Part shown: one piece after another, positions 25,031 through 33,048 of the stretch
Layout of the letters: the number at the start of each line of letters is the position of its first letter
How positions within the stretch are numbered: the stretch's first letter is position 1
Source of the DNA: Chryseobacterium sp. OV279
GTDB taxonomy: Bacteria; Bacteroidota; Bacteroidia; Flavobacteriales; Weeksellaceae
Assembly (NCBI RefSeq): GCF_900128945.1
Contig: NZ_FQUD01000004.1
Coordinates: forward strand, 868,001 to 932,000
Direction: 5' to 3'
Length of the DNA stretch: 64,000 nucleotides
Notes under the pieces: generated by a model
The model's database searches: none
What the model saw: the letters and a program-made list of their open reading frames with translations, nothing else
What the model was told of the DNA's origin: nothing
Program-made: the position numbers and the translations under genes

Positions 25031-25083
25031 CTCATTTATGCATTAGAATCTTTTCGAGAGCACAAATCACTTATGAAAAATTT

Positions 25084-25905
25084 TTATTTTTTGATGATCT
25101 TGGAAGAGCCTGATGGTGTTTTGAGGATATAAACGCCATTCGGAAGTTCCGAGATGTCTGTCTGATTGCTTCCTTTCTTCATATCCAGTTTTTTAAGCAG
25201 TTTTCCGTCCTGGCTGTAAATTTCAGCCGGCGCATTGTCTTCTGCCTGAATAGAAAGAGAGCCGCTGGTAGGATTTGGATAAATGCTCATCATTTTTTGT
25301 GAAGCAGCAGCTTCATTCGTTGCCAGTACGATACCGGAATCTTTTACCCAGGTAAATGCATCAAGTCCTGCATATCTGTAACCTCCTCCCATAGTAATTC
25401 TAAGCTCGTCAATAATGATATTTGAGTAATTCTGACCGTTTAAATTGGTAAGATCAATCAGGGTATATCCATTTGCCGTAGCCATAGAAGTATTAAAGCC
25501 TGTAGATTTAGTCTGTGTAAATTTAGTAACACCGCTTAGCCTTCCTGTAACTGTTAAAGTCCCCGCTACAGTCAGATCTAAATTAAGAGCAGAAAGGTAC
25601 ATCCAGAAACGGTTTGCTTTAAACAAGTTCGATGTCGTTTTAATACTGAAAGACGGTGGTGAAGCCGTATCATTGGAGTTATCGATATATCTGTTATCGT
25701 TAGCTGTTCCGTTCCATCCTGTATTAGGGTAATTCGCCTGGATATCAAAAAGTCCTACGTGAGAGATGATATTAAAGATCACTCCGTTATCCGTAAAACT
25801 TGCGCTTCCGTTCGATTCGGTTTCAAATTGCTCTGTACTTGTCTGTGCAAAAGAAAGTAAGGATATGAACAGACTACAGATGGTTAAAAAAATAGTTCTT
25901 TTCAT
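25084..25905 (-). CDS. Secreted T9SS type A sorting domain protein
   Basis: The 273-aa protein has a signal peptide (MKRTIFLTICSLFISLLSFAQ), a central beta-rich part of unknown role with 'GGGYRYAGLDAFTWV', and a C-terminal sorting domain (MMSIYPNPTSGSLSIQ ... GVYILKTPSGSSKIIKK, about residues 203-273). Type IX secretion would carry it across the outer membrane and anchor or release it. It lies 28 bp after the tail-collar gene on the same strand, so both may belong to the transcript that carries the conserved leader element. Confidence 0.8.
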   Translation of the reverse strand: MKRTIFLTICSLFISLLSFAQTSTEQFETESNGSASFTDNGVIFNIISHVGLFDIQANYPNTGWNGTANDNRYIDNSNDTASPPSFSIKTTSNLFKANRFWMYLSALNLDLTVAGTLTVTGRLSGVTKFTQTKSTGFNTSMATANGYTLIDLTNLNGQNYSNIIIDELRITMGGGYRYAGLDAFTWVKDSGIVLATNEAAASQKMMSIYPNPTSGSLSIQAEDNAPAEIYSQDGKLLKKLDMKKGSNQTDISELPNGVYILKTPSGSSKIIKK

Positions 25906-25933
25906 GATTTAGGTTTTAAATAAGTTGTTTTTT

Positions 25934-26482
25934 TTAGCTGCGTGGAGGATATATTCCTTCAATACAGATGATGTAGTTTAGCCCTAAATAAGGCGGCATG
26001 TTATTCACCGGAAGATTTTGCCCGATGTATGATAGAGATCTTGCGTTAATTGTGGTATCAGGATCTACGGCTGCAAAGCTCGGTACAGCATTGAAATCTC
26101 TTCCTACCTGTGTTCCTGATTTAGCTATAGAAGTAGTGGCTGTAGGAGTGGAAACTGTAGCGTTTACATTAGCCACTTTCAGTTGAAACCCTGAACCTAT
26201 ACTTGGAAGATTCTGTGCCATAATTGTATTTTGTGTAGTTCCGGCAGCAACTCCCAAAGGATAATATTCGTTTGCATTGACATTTCCGGCTCCGATAGCC
26301 ATACGTCCTTTCAGATTAGGCAGTGCAAAAGTATCTATACCGTTTCCTCCGTAAGTGGTTCCTAAGATGGAAAATAAAGCAGAATTATTTGAAATTCTCA
26401 GTAAGCTTCCGTCACAAAACATCCAGCCTCTAGGTGCAAAATTTCCAGCAAATAGTTTTACAATTCCAATGTACTCGTCCAT
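25934..26482 (-). CDS. Phage tail-collar domain protein (microcystin-dependent protein type)
   Basis: The 182-aa protein is a single tail-collar domain protein: 'YIGIVKLFAGNFAPRGWMFCDGSLL' (about residues 4-28), 'LFSILGTTYGGNGIDTFALPNLKGRMAIGAG' (about 36-66) and the C-terminal 'PVNNMPPYLGLNYIICIEG'. Such solitary collar proteins are common in Bacteroidota chromosomes and have no proven function. No other phage gene is near. Its 5' leader carries the conserved element shared with the Cys-rich peptide genes. Confidence 0.85.
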   Translation of the reverse strand: MDEYIGIVKLFAGNFAPRGWMFCDGSLLRISNNSALFSILGTTYGGNGIDTFALPNLKGRMAIGAGNVNANEYYPLGVAAGTTQNTIMAQNLPSIGSGFQLKVANVNATVSTPTATTSIAKSGTQVGRDFNAVPSFAAVDPDTTINARSLSYIGQNLPVNNMPPYLGLNYIICIEGIYPPRS

Positions 26483-26509
26483 GATAATAGTTTTTTCAGT
26501 TATTAAGTT

Positions 26510-26542
26510 TTCCTACTCTGTTATGGGCTTTTCGGATTCCGC
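26510..26542 (-). promoter_or_regulatory. Conserved leader element, copy 4
   Basis: Read on the minus strand: GCG-GAA-TCCGAAAAGC-CCATAAC-AGAGTAGGAA, ending 27 nt before the tail-collar start codon. It has the longest spacer of the four copies (7 nt). Confidence 0.65.
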
Positions 26543-26750
26543 CGGTGGTTATTAGTTTTTTTGATAAGCCAAAGGAACAACTTATAGAAAGGCAGTGCTA
26601 GAGTAGAAAATACCAAATTGGAGAGTCCGTATTTCTACGTAATGGATGTTTGTTTTTCGTTATGGGAAAGGTTTTGTGATATAATAAACACCTTGATGTA
26701 ATAAGCTGCAATTTGTTTCTTATAATTTTCTCCGGGACAGCGGTATTTAG

Positions 26751-26758
26751 TATTTTTG
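26751..26758 (+). promoter_or_regulatory. Probable -7 element of the crotonase gene
   Basis: TATTTTTG matches TAnnTTTG exactly, 22 nt before the start codon. A -33 element is not clear. Confidence 0.4.
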
Positions 26759-26780
26759 TAAGAATCCAATTAAAATAAAA

Positions 26781-27545
26781 ATGAACGAATTCGTAGCATC
26801 AGAAATTAAAAACAATATTGCCGAAATTACATTCGGAACACCAAAAAGTAACTCCCTTCCGGGTGCCATTCTCGAAAAACTGGCTCAGACCATTCTGGAT
26901 GAAGGGGCTAAAGAAGAAGTAAAAGCTATTTTAGTAAAAAGTGAGGGAGAGAAAGCATTCTGCGCGGGAGCAAGTTTCGATGAGCTTTTGGCTATTGAAG
27001 AGCTGGAAGCATCTACGAAATTTTTCGGTGGCTTTGCAAAAGTTTTGAATGCTATGAGAAACTGTGGAAAAATAGTTGTCGTAAGAGTTCAGGGAAAAAC
27101 GACCGGTGGAGGAGTGGGAATTGCTTGTGGAGCAGATTATTGTTTTGCTACAAAAGATTCAGCGTTGGCACTTACAGAGATTAATCTGGGAATCGGACCA
27201 TTCGTGATCGGACCATACGTGGAAAGAAAAATCGGAAAATCTCAGTTCTCCGCAATGGCTATTGATGCAGACTTCAGATCGGCAGAATGGGCAGAGCAGC
27301 ATAATGTGTATCATTCCGTATCTGAAAATATTCAGGAGATGGATGCCAAACTGGAAAAATTTATGCAGACGTTGGCTTCCAGAAGCAGTGATGCATTGGC
27401 TTTGATCAAGAAAGTATCATGGGAAGGAACAGATCATTTCAGTGAACTGATGCCGGCAAGGATTCACATGAGTGCCAGTTTAATTCTTGAAGATTCTGCT
27501 AAGAAAAATATCGAATCCATTAAAGAAAGACTGAGAGCAAAATAG
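26781..27545 (+). CDS. Enoyl-CoA hydratase/isomerase family protein
   Basis: The 254-aa crotonase-fold protein has the oxyanion-hole segments AFCAGASFDEL (about residues 60-70) and GGGVGIACGADYC (about 109-121). The first catalytic Glu of hydratases is kept in 'ALTEINLGIGP', but the place of the second Glu reads 'FSAMAIDA', so a full hydratase mechanism is doubtful. It could serve the PAA pathway, where no paaF gene is present, or fatty acid/amino acid breakdown. It stands alone, 8 kb from paaZ. Confidence 0.75.
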   Translation: MNEFVASEIKNNIAEITFGTPKSNSLPGAILEKLAQTILDEGAKEEVKAILVKSEGEKAFCAGASFDELLAIEELEASTKFFGGFAKVLNAMRNCGKIVVVRVQGKTTGGGVGIACGADYCFATKDSALALTEINLGIGPFVIGPYVERKIGKSQFSAMAIDADFRSAEWAEQHNVYHSVSENIQEMDAKLEKFMQTLASRSSDALALIKKVSWEGTDHFSELMPARIHMSASLILEDSAKKNIESIKERLRAK

Positions 27546-27568
27546 TATTTTGTGCATCATTATAGTAT

Positions 27569-27597
27569 AGCCGCTGAATATTTCAGCGGTTTTTTTG
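27569..27597. terminator. Bidirectional terminator between convergent genes
   Basis: CCGCTGAA and TTCAGCGG form a stem followed by TTTTTTT. The stop codon of the minus-strand gene lies inside it. Confidence 0.65.
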
Positions 27598-28128
27598 TGG
27601 AAAATCAGTGTATAATTCTTTAAGAGAAATAACGGTTTTACTATACTTTAAATAAACCACCACGACTTTTGTTCCTACATGATAATTCAGATAGTCAGAT
27701 TTAGAAACAGGAAGTCTTATCTTTTCTTTACTGTTACGACCGGAGAAGGTGATGATGTATTCGTCATTTTCTGTTTTGTGGGCACTGATAATGAAACTTG
27801 TTAATCTGTTTTTACCGCTTTTGATATCTTTTTGCCAGTTTTTAACAAAGTAAATATAAACAAGGTACATGATGCCGTAGAAAAAAGCGTAAAGCGCCAA
27901 TGTGATGCCGAAAAACAGGAGGTAATCATAGTATTTGAAATCATGAAACTTATCTTTCAGCAGGTAACAGGCCATGATTGCCATTAAAAGGATTACCAAT
28001 ATCAGCACACCCGGAACATGTTTGAAAAAATCCTGCTTTTGATTAGCGATACTGTTTAGTTCCTCTTCGGTTAAAGGAATATGTTCCTGCAGTTCAATCT
28101 GAGAATAATCTATTGAAGTTTTCGCCAT
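27583..28128 (-). CDS. Membrane protein, unknown
   Basis: The 181-aa protein has an acidic N-terminal part (about 30 residues), then two hydrophobic segments (about 37-60 and 70-95), and a soluble C-terminal domain with beta strands ('NDEYIITFSGRNSKEKIRLPVSK'). I recognise no family. It shares a terminator with the crotonase gene and is divergent from the membrane protein at 28292. Confidence 0.55.
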   Translation of the reverse strand: MAKTSIDYSQIELQEHIPLTEEELNSIANQKQDFFKHVPGVLILVILLMAIMACYLLKDKFHDFKYYDYLLFFGITLALYAFFYGIMYLVYIYFVKNWQKDIKSGKNRLTSFIISAHKTENDEYIITFSGRNSKEKIRLPVSKSDYLNYHVGTKVVVVYLKYSKTVISLKELYTDFPQKNR

Positions 28129-28243
28129 GATATATTCGTTAAATAGTTACAGAATTCATTTTAACAATATCCTGTTTTCCTAAAGTTAAGAATTGTAGGA
28201 ATGGGATGGTAAAAAGTTGTTATTAAAATATTAAAAAAAATAA

Positions 28244-28273
28244 TTGGCAGATTCAAAATAAATTATAACTTTG
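28244..28273 (+). promoter_or_regulatory. Promoter of the membrane protein/regulator pair
   Basis: TTGG (28244-28247) and TAACTTTG (28266-28273, exact TAnnTTTG) are 18 nt apart. The -7 element overlaps the palindrome at 28267-28285, so binding there would repress. Confidence 0.6.
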
Positions 28274-28285
28274 TAATTCAAAGTT
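28267..28285. promoter_or_regulatory. Palindromic operator, copy 1 (AACTTTG-N5-CAAAGTT)
   Basis: Seven-base arms AACTTTG and CAAAGTT are separated by TAATT. An almost identical site lies at 29284-29301, just after the winged-helix regulator gene. Placement over the promoter suggests autoregulation. Confidence 0.55.
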
Positions 28286-28291
28286 CTTTTT

Positions 28292-28909
28292 ATGGATTCG
28301 AAAAACTATCACGAAGACTTATCACATATCCGTTCCATGATGGAGCGGTCTTCCAGATTTATTTCATTGAGTGGACTGTCCGGAGTTTTTGCCGGTTTGG
28401 CTGCGCTGATCGGTGCGGGATATGTATATTATATCTTCCAGAGGGAAGGAATCAGTTATTTAGATGGTGACAGGAACTTTTTCGGTCCGGCATTGGTCCG
28501 GGAACTTGTACTGGTAGGAACTGTGATTTTGCTGACTGCCGTTTTAAGCGGTTATATTTTCACTGCCAATAAAAGCAAAAAGAAAGGGCAAAAGATCTGG
28601 GACAGCACCACGAAGCGTTTATTATTTACGTTTGCCGTTCCTTTGGTAACAGGAGGCGTCTTCTGCCTCGCACTTCTTTTTCACCATTTGTTTGTATGGG
28701 TAGCGCCGGCCACACTTATATTCTACGGAATCGCATTAGTAAGTGCAGAAAGATATACACTAACGGATATTAAATATTTAGGATACTGTCAGATTACGCT
28801 GGGACTTATTTCTCTCTTCTTTTTAGGATGGGGGCTTGTGTTCTGGACCATCGGTTTTGGAATTTTACATATTGTGTATGGGCTGATCATGCATAAAAAA
28901 TATAAATAA
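28292..28909 (+). CDS. Integral membrane protein, unknown
   Basis: The 205-aa protein has about six transmembrane segments spaced through the whole length (the first near residues 27-50, the last near 172-200). The N-terminal 'YHEDLSHIRSMMERSSRFISLSGLSGVFAGLAALIGA' is a pattern seen in Bacteroidota proteins paired with a small winged-helix regulator. The function is unknown. It is followed 61 bp later by that regulator gene. Confidence 0.65.
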   Translation: MDSKNYHEDLSHIRSMMERSSRFISLSGLSGVFAGLAALIGAGYVYYIFQREGISYLDGDRNFFGPALVRELVLVGTVILLTAVLSGYIFTANKSKKKGQKIWDSTTKRLLFTFAVPLVTGGVFCLALLFHHLFVWVAPATLIFYGIALVSAERYTLTDIKYLGYCQITLGLISLFFLGWGLVFWTIGFGILHIVYGLIMHKKYK

Positions 28910-28970
28910 AGATTAAATTTGCAGACTTTTTAAGAACAGCTTCTTAAAGATTTGCAGCTATTGCCTTACT

Positions 28971-29261
28971 ATGATAAAAATAAATCAACTCAATAAAGAA
29001 TTCGAAAGCCGTGTAAGACTGGGGATTATGTCCGTTCTTATGGTCAACGACTGGGTTGATTTTTCTGAAATGAAAGGACTTCTGGAAATCACAGACGGTA
29101 ACTTAGCCAGCCATAGTAATGCCTTAGAAAAAGCAGGATACATCGAAGTGAAAAAAGAATTTGTAGGCAAAAAACCGAAAACCTCTTACCGGGTGACCCA
29201 AAGCGGAAGACAGGCTTTCAATGAACATCTGGATGGTCTTGAAAAATTGCTGGGAAGGTAA
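28971..29261 (+). CDS. Small winged helix-turn-helix regulator
   Basis: The 96-aa protein is a single winged-helix domain: 'VRLGIMSVLMVNDWVDFSEMKGLLEITDGNLASHSNALEKAGYIEVKKEFVGKKPKTSYRVTQSGRQAF' covers helix, recognition helix and wing (residues about 15-84, given here in parts by position). It resembles the MarR/PadR-like regulators that sit beside membrane protein genes. Matching palindromes before 28292 and before 29327 are the likely binding sites. Confidence 0.75.
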   Translation: MIKINQLNKEFESRVRLGIMSVLMVNDWVDFSEMKGLLEITDGNLASHSNALEKAGYIEVKKEFVGKKPKTSYRVTQSGRQAFNEHLDGLEKLLGR

Positions 29262-29283
29262 AGGCTATATTTTTTTGAAATTC

Positions 29284-29301
29284 AACTTTGAAATACAAAG
29301 T
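29284..29301. promoter_or_regulatory. Palindromic operator, copy 2
   Basis: AACTTTG-AAATA-CAAAGT repeats the site at 28267-28285 with the same arm and spacer lengths. It precedes the gene at 29327 by 25 bp. Confidence 0.5.
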
Positions 29302-29326
29302 ACTTTATAATTTAAAATTAAATAAA

Positions 29327-29617
29327 ATGATGACACAAAAACAAAAAACACTCGCCATTTATGCGCTCCCACTGGTTTTACTGTGTATTCCATTGCTGGG
29401 AAATCTAACTTCAAATGAGGTCAATTGGTCAGCTTCAGATTTTCTGATCGGAGGCGTTTTACTCTTTAGCACAGCTTTTCTGATCAATTTGGTAAGAACC
29501 AAAGTCAAAAAACAAAGTCACAGAATTTTAATCTGCGTTTTCGTTTTGATCGTCCTTGCATTAATCTGGATCGAATTGGCGGTCGGGATTTTCGGAAGCC
29601 CGTTCGCTGGAAGTTAA
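29327..29617 (+). CDS. Small membrane protein, unknown
   Basis: The 96-aa protein (start MMTQKQK at 29327; an in-frame TTG upstream is unlikely) has three hydrophobic segments (about residues 9-28, 36-55 and 66-88). I recognise no family. It probably begins an operon with the metallophosphoesterase and other small membrane proteins, controlled through the palindrome just upstream. Confidence 0.55.
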   Translation: MMTQKQKTLAIYALPLVLLCIPLLGNLTSNEVNWSASDFLIGGVLLFSTAFLINLVRTKVKKQSHRILICVFVLIVLALIWIELAVGIFGSPFAGS

Positions 29618-29647
29618 ACAAAGATTTTAATCATAAAGGTTTCAGTG

Positions 29648-30487
29648 ATGACAAGAAAACATTTCATTAAAAGATTGGCACAGCTTTCAGTAATAGGAGC
29701 ATTTCCTGCATTGTATTCATGGCAGATAGAACCTTTCTGGGTAGAATTTGTCCAAAGAAAGCTACCCGTTAAAAATCTCCCGGAAACATTGGAAGGGAAA
29801 ACACTGATGCAGATATCAGATCTCCATGTCGGAGACCGTTTCGACTGGAATTTCCTGATCGACTCTTTCCAAAAAGCAAAACAGTTTAATCCTGATTTTG
29901 TGGTCTACACCGGAGATTTTGTCAATCACGGAACGGCAGAAGAGCAGAAAGATCTGGAAAAAGTAATGAAACAGGCAGTCTATGGAAAGCTAGCGACCTT
30001 TGGAATTCTAGGAAACCATGATTACGGAAAGAACTGGGACGATGTAGAATGCTCAGAAAATATCTGTGATATTCTTCAAGATTACGGAATCAAGATGCTT
30101 AAAAATAGGAGTGAAGAAAGCCACAGCCTGAACTTTATCGGGTTTGAAGACCTGTGGTCACCCAATTTCTATCCGGCAGAAGTGATGAAAAACCATGATC
30201 CTTTAAAGGCCAATATCGTGCTTTGTCATAATCCGGATGCCTGCGACAGAGATATATGGAATGGCTATCAGGGCTGGATTCTAAGCGGTCATACCCACGG
30301 AGGACAATGCCGAATTCCCGGCATCATCACACCAGTTCTTCCTGTAGAAAATAAGAAATATGTATCAGGGGAAATAGATCTTCACGACGGAAGAATGCTC
30401 TACATCAACAGAGCCATCGGTCATTCCTTCCAGATAAGATTTATGGTCCGTCCGGAAATTACCGTATTTACTTTAACAAAAGCTTAA
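29648..30487 (+). CDS. Membrane-associated metallophosphoesterase
   Basis: The 279-aa protein has all calcineurin-type metal-binding motifs: QISDLHVGD (about residues 54-62), YTGDFVNHG (about 88-96), LGNHDYGK (about 119-126) and SGHTHGGQ (about 213-220). The N-terminal 'RKHFIKRLAQLSVIGAFPALYS' may be a Tat-like or plain signal anchor. It resembles YaeI/YkuE-type phosphodiesterases. The substrate is not known. Confidence 0.85.
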   Translation: MTRKHFIKRLAQLSVIGAFPALYSWQIEPFWVEFVQRKLPVKNLPETLEGKTLMQISDLHVGDRFDWNFLIDSFQKAKQFNPDFVVYTGDFVNHGTAEEQKDLEKVMKQAVYGKLATFGILGNHDYGKNWDDVECSENICDILQDYGIKMLKNRSEESHSLNFIGFEDLWSPNFYPAEVMKNHDPLKANIVLCHNPDACDRDIWNGYQGWILSGHTHGGQCRIPGIITPVLPVENKKYVSGEIDLHDGRMLYINRAIGHSFQIRFMVRPEITVFTLTKA

Positions 30488-30499
30488 AATACTGTATCA

Positions 30500-30799
30500 A
30501 TGAAAGATAATCAAATAATAAACCTTGGAAAATACATGTTCGGACTTTGTTTTTTACTTGGAAATATCTGCCTTTTGGGTTATTTAATCACAAAAAACGA
30601 TGGTTTTGCAGCATCAGGTTATACGCTTTTGATTTTGGGAACGATTATAAATCTACTCCTTGTCACCGGATTATTAATTTACGGAATTGCTGTTCATTCT
30701 AAATTTTACATCTGTCTCAGAGCAATTGGCTGGCTAATGCTCAATATCCCTGTAGCATATCTGTATGCTGTTATAGGAATTAATCTAATATTTAAATAA
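30500..30799 (+). CDS. Small membrane protein, unknown
   Basis: The 99-aa protein has three hydrophobic segments (about residues 10-27, 37-65, 72-97). It resembles the 98-aa product encoded at 31301, with matching 'LLGYLITK' / 'LMGYLITK' and 'LNIPVAYLYAVIGI' / 'VNIPVTILYMGILI' segments, so the two are paralogues flanking the Coq4-like gene. Confidence 0.6.
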   Translation: MKDNQIINLGKYMFGLCFLLGNICLLGYLITKNDGFAASGYTLLILGTIINLLLVTGLLIYGIAVHSKFYICLRAIGWLMLNIPVAYLYAVIGINLIFK

Positions 30800-30805
30800 T
30801 ACATT

Positions 30806-31291
30806 ATGAAAAAAGTACGTGTTCAATTTCTGCTTTTTGTCTACGATAAAACCCAGAAACTTTACAGAAAATATTTTAAAAAGAAAAAAAGACAATGGCA
30901 GTTCAACGAAGAACAGTTATTACAGTTTCAGGAAGATTCTTTAGGAAGAAAACTGGGCGAGTTCTATAAAAAGCACGGGTTCTCCATGATCCCAAAAATG
31001 GAAGACCACGATGTACATCATCTGATCACCGGATGCGGAACCCATTTCGAAGATGAGGTGGCGATGCAGTATCTGCTGCTTGGTAACGGTAAACTGAATG
31101 CCCATTTGCTGGCCGCTGTTGTATTGGGAACGCTTATCCTTCCGGAATACCTGAAACTGTACATGAAAGCATATAGGAAAGGGCAGAGCATGAGACCCTT
31201 TTACCACTGGGACTTTGAAAGTCTTTTGTGGCAGAATTTCGATCATCTGAAAGATTATATCCAACAGAAAGAAACAGCACCGCTCTATTAA
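30806..31291 (+). CDS. Coq4-like protein
   Basis: The 161-aa protein carries the exact metal-binding pattern of the COQ4 family, HDxxH-x11-E: HDVHH begins at about residue 68 and the Glu follows eleven residues later. COQ4 of eukaryotes takes part in ubiquinone head-group modification. Flavobacteria use menaquinone, so the role here must differ or is unknown. It is placed 6 bp after one small membrane protein gene and 9 bp before its paralogue, which suggests a three-gene unit. Confidence 0.7.
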   Translation: MKKVRVQFLLFVYDKTQKLYRKYFKKKKRQWQFNEEQLLQFQEDSLGRKLGEFYKKHGFSMIPKMEDHDVHHLITGCGTHFEDEVAMQYLLLGNGKLNAHLLAAVVLGTLILPEYLKLYMKAYRKGQSMRPFYHWDFESLLWQNFDHLKDYIQQKETAPLY

Positions 31292-31300
31292 TCATAAGCC

Positions 31301-31597
31301 ATGAAGAAAATAAAATATACTGCGCTTGGCAGAAATACATTTCTGATCTCGTTTTTATCAGGAACCTTACTTTTAATGGGTTACCTGATCACAAAAGCAG
31401 AACTTCTGATGGTCTTCGGGTTCTACTATGTCATCATAGCAGCGGTGGTCAATTTGCTTGTGTTATTATATGAGCTTATGGAATTCCTGACCCATATTTC
31501 GGATAAGAAATCCTCCGGAAACTCTGTACTTCTTCTTTTGGTCAATATTCCCGTCACCATCCTCTATATGGGCATCCTCATTGATTTTAAACTATAA
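31301..31597 (+). CDS. Small membrane protein, paralogue of the protein at 30500
   Basis: The 98-aa protein has three hydrophobic segments and shares short segments with the 99-aa protein upstream of the Coq4-like gene. The function is unknown. Confidence 0.6.
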   Translation: MKKIKYTALGRNTFLISFLSGTLLLMGYLITKAELLMVFGFYYVIIAAVVNLLVLLYELMEFLTHISDKKSSGNSVLLLLVNIPVTILYMGILIDFKL

Positions 31598-31669
31598 ATC
31601 TATTTACTTTTTAAATTTTAAATCTTTCAATGTTTTAATCTTTCAATCAAAAATTTAACATCTCCCATC

Positions 31670-33043
31670 ATGAAAACACATCACTATATATTCCTTACAG
31701 CCGCCTTGTTCGTCATCGTATTCTATGATCAGGACATCGGATTGAATCTCGGTATTCTTGCCATTGTTTACGCGTTGCTTACTTTGTTCAAAACGCCTGA
31801 GAGAAACAGGACCAGAACTTTTCTGATACTTTTTGTTACAAGTATGTTGTCAAGCTTTGCTTTCATCTGGTACAGAGATTTCCCTTCCTTGCTGGCGGTT
31901 GTAAGTTCCATTCTTTTGCTGGGCTACCGCTCAAGAAACAGAAAGCTTAAAATACTGTTCCTGATCCCGGTTTTTATCATCAACAGTTTCACCTCCATTT
32001 TCCGGTTCTTCAGCTTTGATGCATGGCTGCCGAAAAAGAACATTTCCGGCGTGTGGCAGAAAACATTGGCTTTCATAGTGATTCCGCTCGTGTTTATTTC
32101 GATATTTTTCGGGATCTATTCTGCGGGAAGTGATCATTTTGCAGCGCTTTTTACGGATTATGAACTGGATATTAATCTGTGGCAACTGTTATCTCTTTCA
32201 GTTCTGGGCTTCTTTATCGCGTTCAATTACTGGAATTATGCCGTGGAAAGATTTATTTACAAAAATAATTATCTGCTGGATGATAATTTTAATGATCAGT
32301 CTAAAGTTCAGAAGGCGACGTATTCATTTCTAGATCTGGATGCAGAGAGAACCAGCGGCGTGATCTCTTTCCTTTGCCTGAATATTTTGTTGGTATTTTT
32401 CATTATCACTTACAATTACGAACAGTTTTATGAAGTGTCAAAAACGCCGGTCCAGCTTTCGGAAGAAACGCATGAAAGAGTAAATGCCGTGATCATGTCG
32501 ATCGTGATGGCTGTTATGGTGATTATGTTCTACTTTAAATCCGGATTCAATTTTGATCCTAAAGCAAAGCTGATGAAAATGCTGGCCAGAATCTGGATCA
32601 TTCTGAATGCTGTTCTGGTACTGTCCGCAGCACTGAAAAACTACGAGTATATTATCACCTACGGATTTACTTACAAAAGGTTGGGCGTATTTGCCTTTCT
32701 CCTGCTGGCGCTGATTGGTCTGGCTCTTACCTTTATTAAAATTCAGAAGCAAAAAAGAAATGCATTCCTGTTTAATGGGATGACCTGGTATTTTTATGGA
32801 ACAATTTTGGCTTGCAGTTATGTCAACTGGGGCGGAATCATTACCTCCCAGAATATGAAACGTAAAGATTTTGCTGTGAACTATCACCTTGAGCAGATCA
32901 GTTTCAGTGAAAGAAGGCTGCTGAAGTATGCGGATGAAAAGAAAGATCTGCAGCTTAAAAAGAAAATACTTGAAAAAGTAAAAGAAGAAAAAGCCAAGCC
33001 TTTCCTTTCAAAAATCCTTTACTATGAAACATTAAAAGAGTAG
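31670..33043 (+). CDS. Polytopic membrane protein, DUF4153/DUF4173 type
   Basis: The 457-aa protein has about ten transmembrane segments from residue 5 to 390, then a charged C-terminal tail rich in Lys and Glu. The segment 'NYEQFYEVSKTPVQLSEETHERVNAVI' and 'YGFTYKRLGVFAFLLLALIGLALT' resemble the DUF4153/DUF4173 families, of unknown function. It is 6 bp from the next lipoprotein gene. Confidence 0.6.
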   Translation: MKTHHYIFLTAALFVIVFYDQDIGLNLGILAIVYALLTLFKTPERNRTRTFLILFVTSMLSSFAFIWYRDFPSLLAVVSSILLLGYRSRNRKLKILFLIPVFIINSFTSIFRFFSFDAWLPKKNISGVWQKTLAFIVIPLVFISIFFGIYSAGSDHFAALFTDYELDINLWQLLSLSVLGFFIAFNYWNYAVERFIYKNNYLLDDNFNDQSKVQKATYSFLDLDAERTSGVISFLCLNILLVFFIITYNYEQFYEVSKTPVQLSEETHERVNAVIMSIVMAVMVIMFYFKSGFNFDPKAKLMKMLARIWIILNAVLVLSAALKNYEYIITYGFTYKRLGVFAFLLLALIGLALTFIKIQKQKRNAFLFNGMTWYFYGTILACSYVNWGGIITSQNMKRKDFAVNYHLEQISFSERRLLKYADEKKDLQLKKKILEKVKEEKAKPFLSKILYYETLKE

Positions 33044-33048
33044 TTATT

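Noticed and set aside
25934-26482. Prophage remnant
   Set aside because: The tail-collar gene is alone; no capsid, terminase, integrase or attachment site is present, and solitary collar genes are common in this group.
26781-27545. Naming the crotonase paaF
   Set aside because: The second catalytic Glu position is not conserved and the gene is outside the paa operon.
31931-32887. Minus-strand open frames inside the DUF4153-like gene
   Set aside because: They are opposite a long, well-formed membrane protein gene and have no recognisable features.
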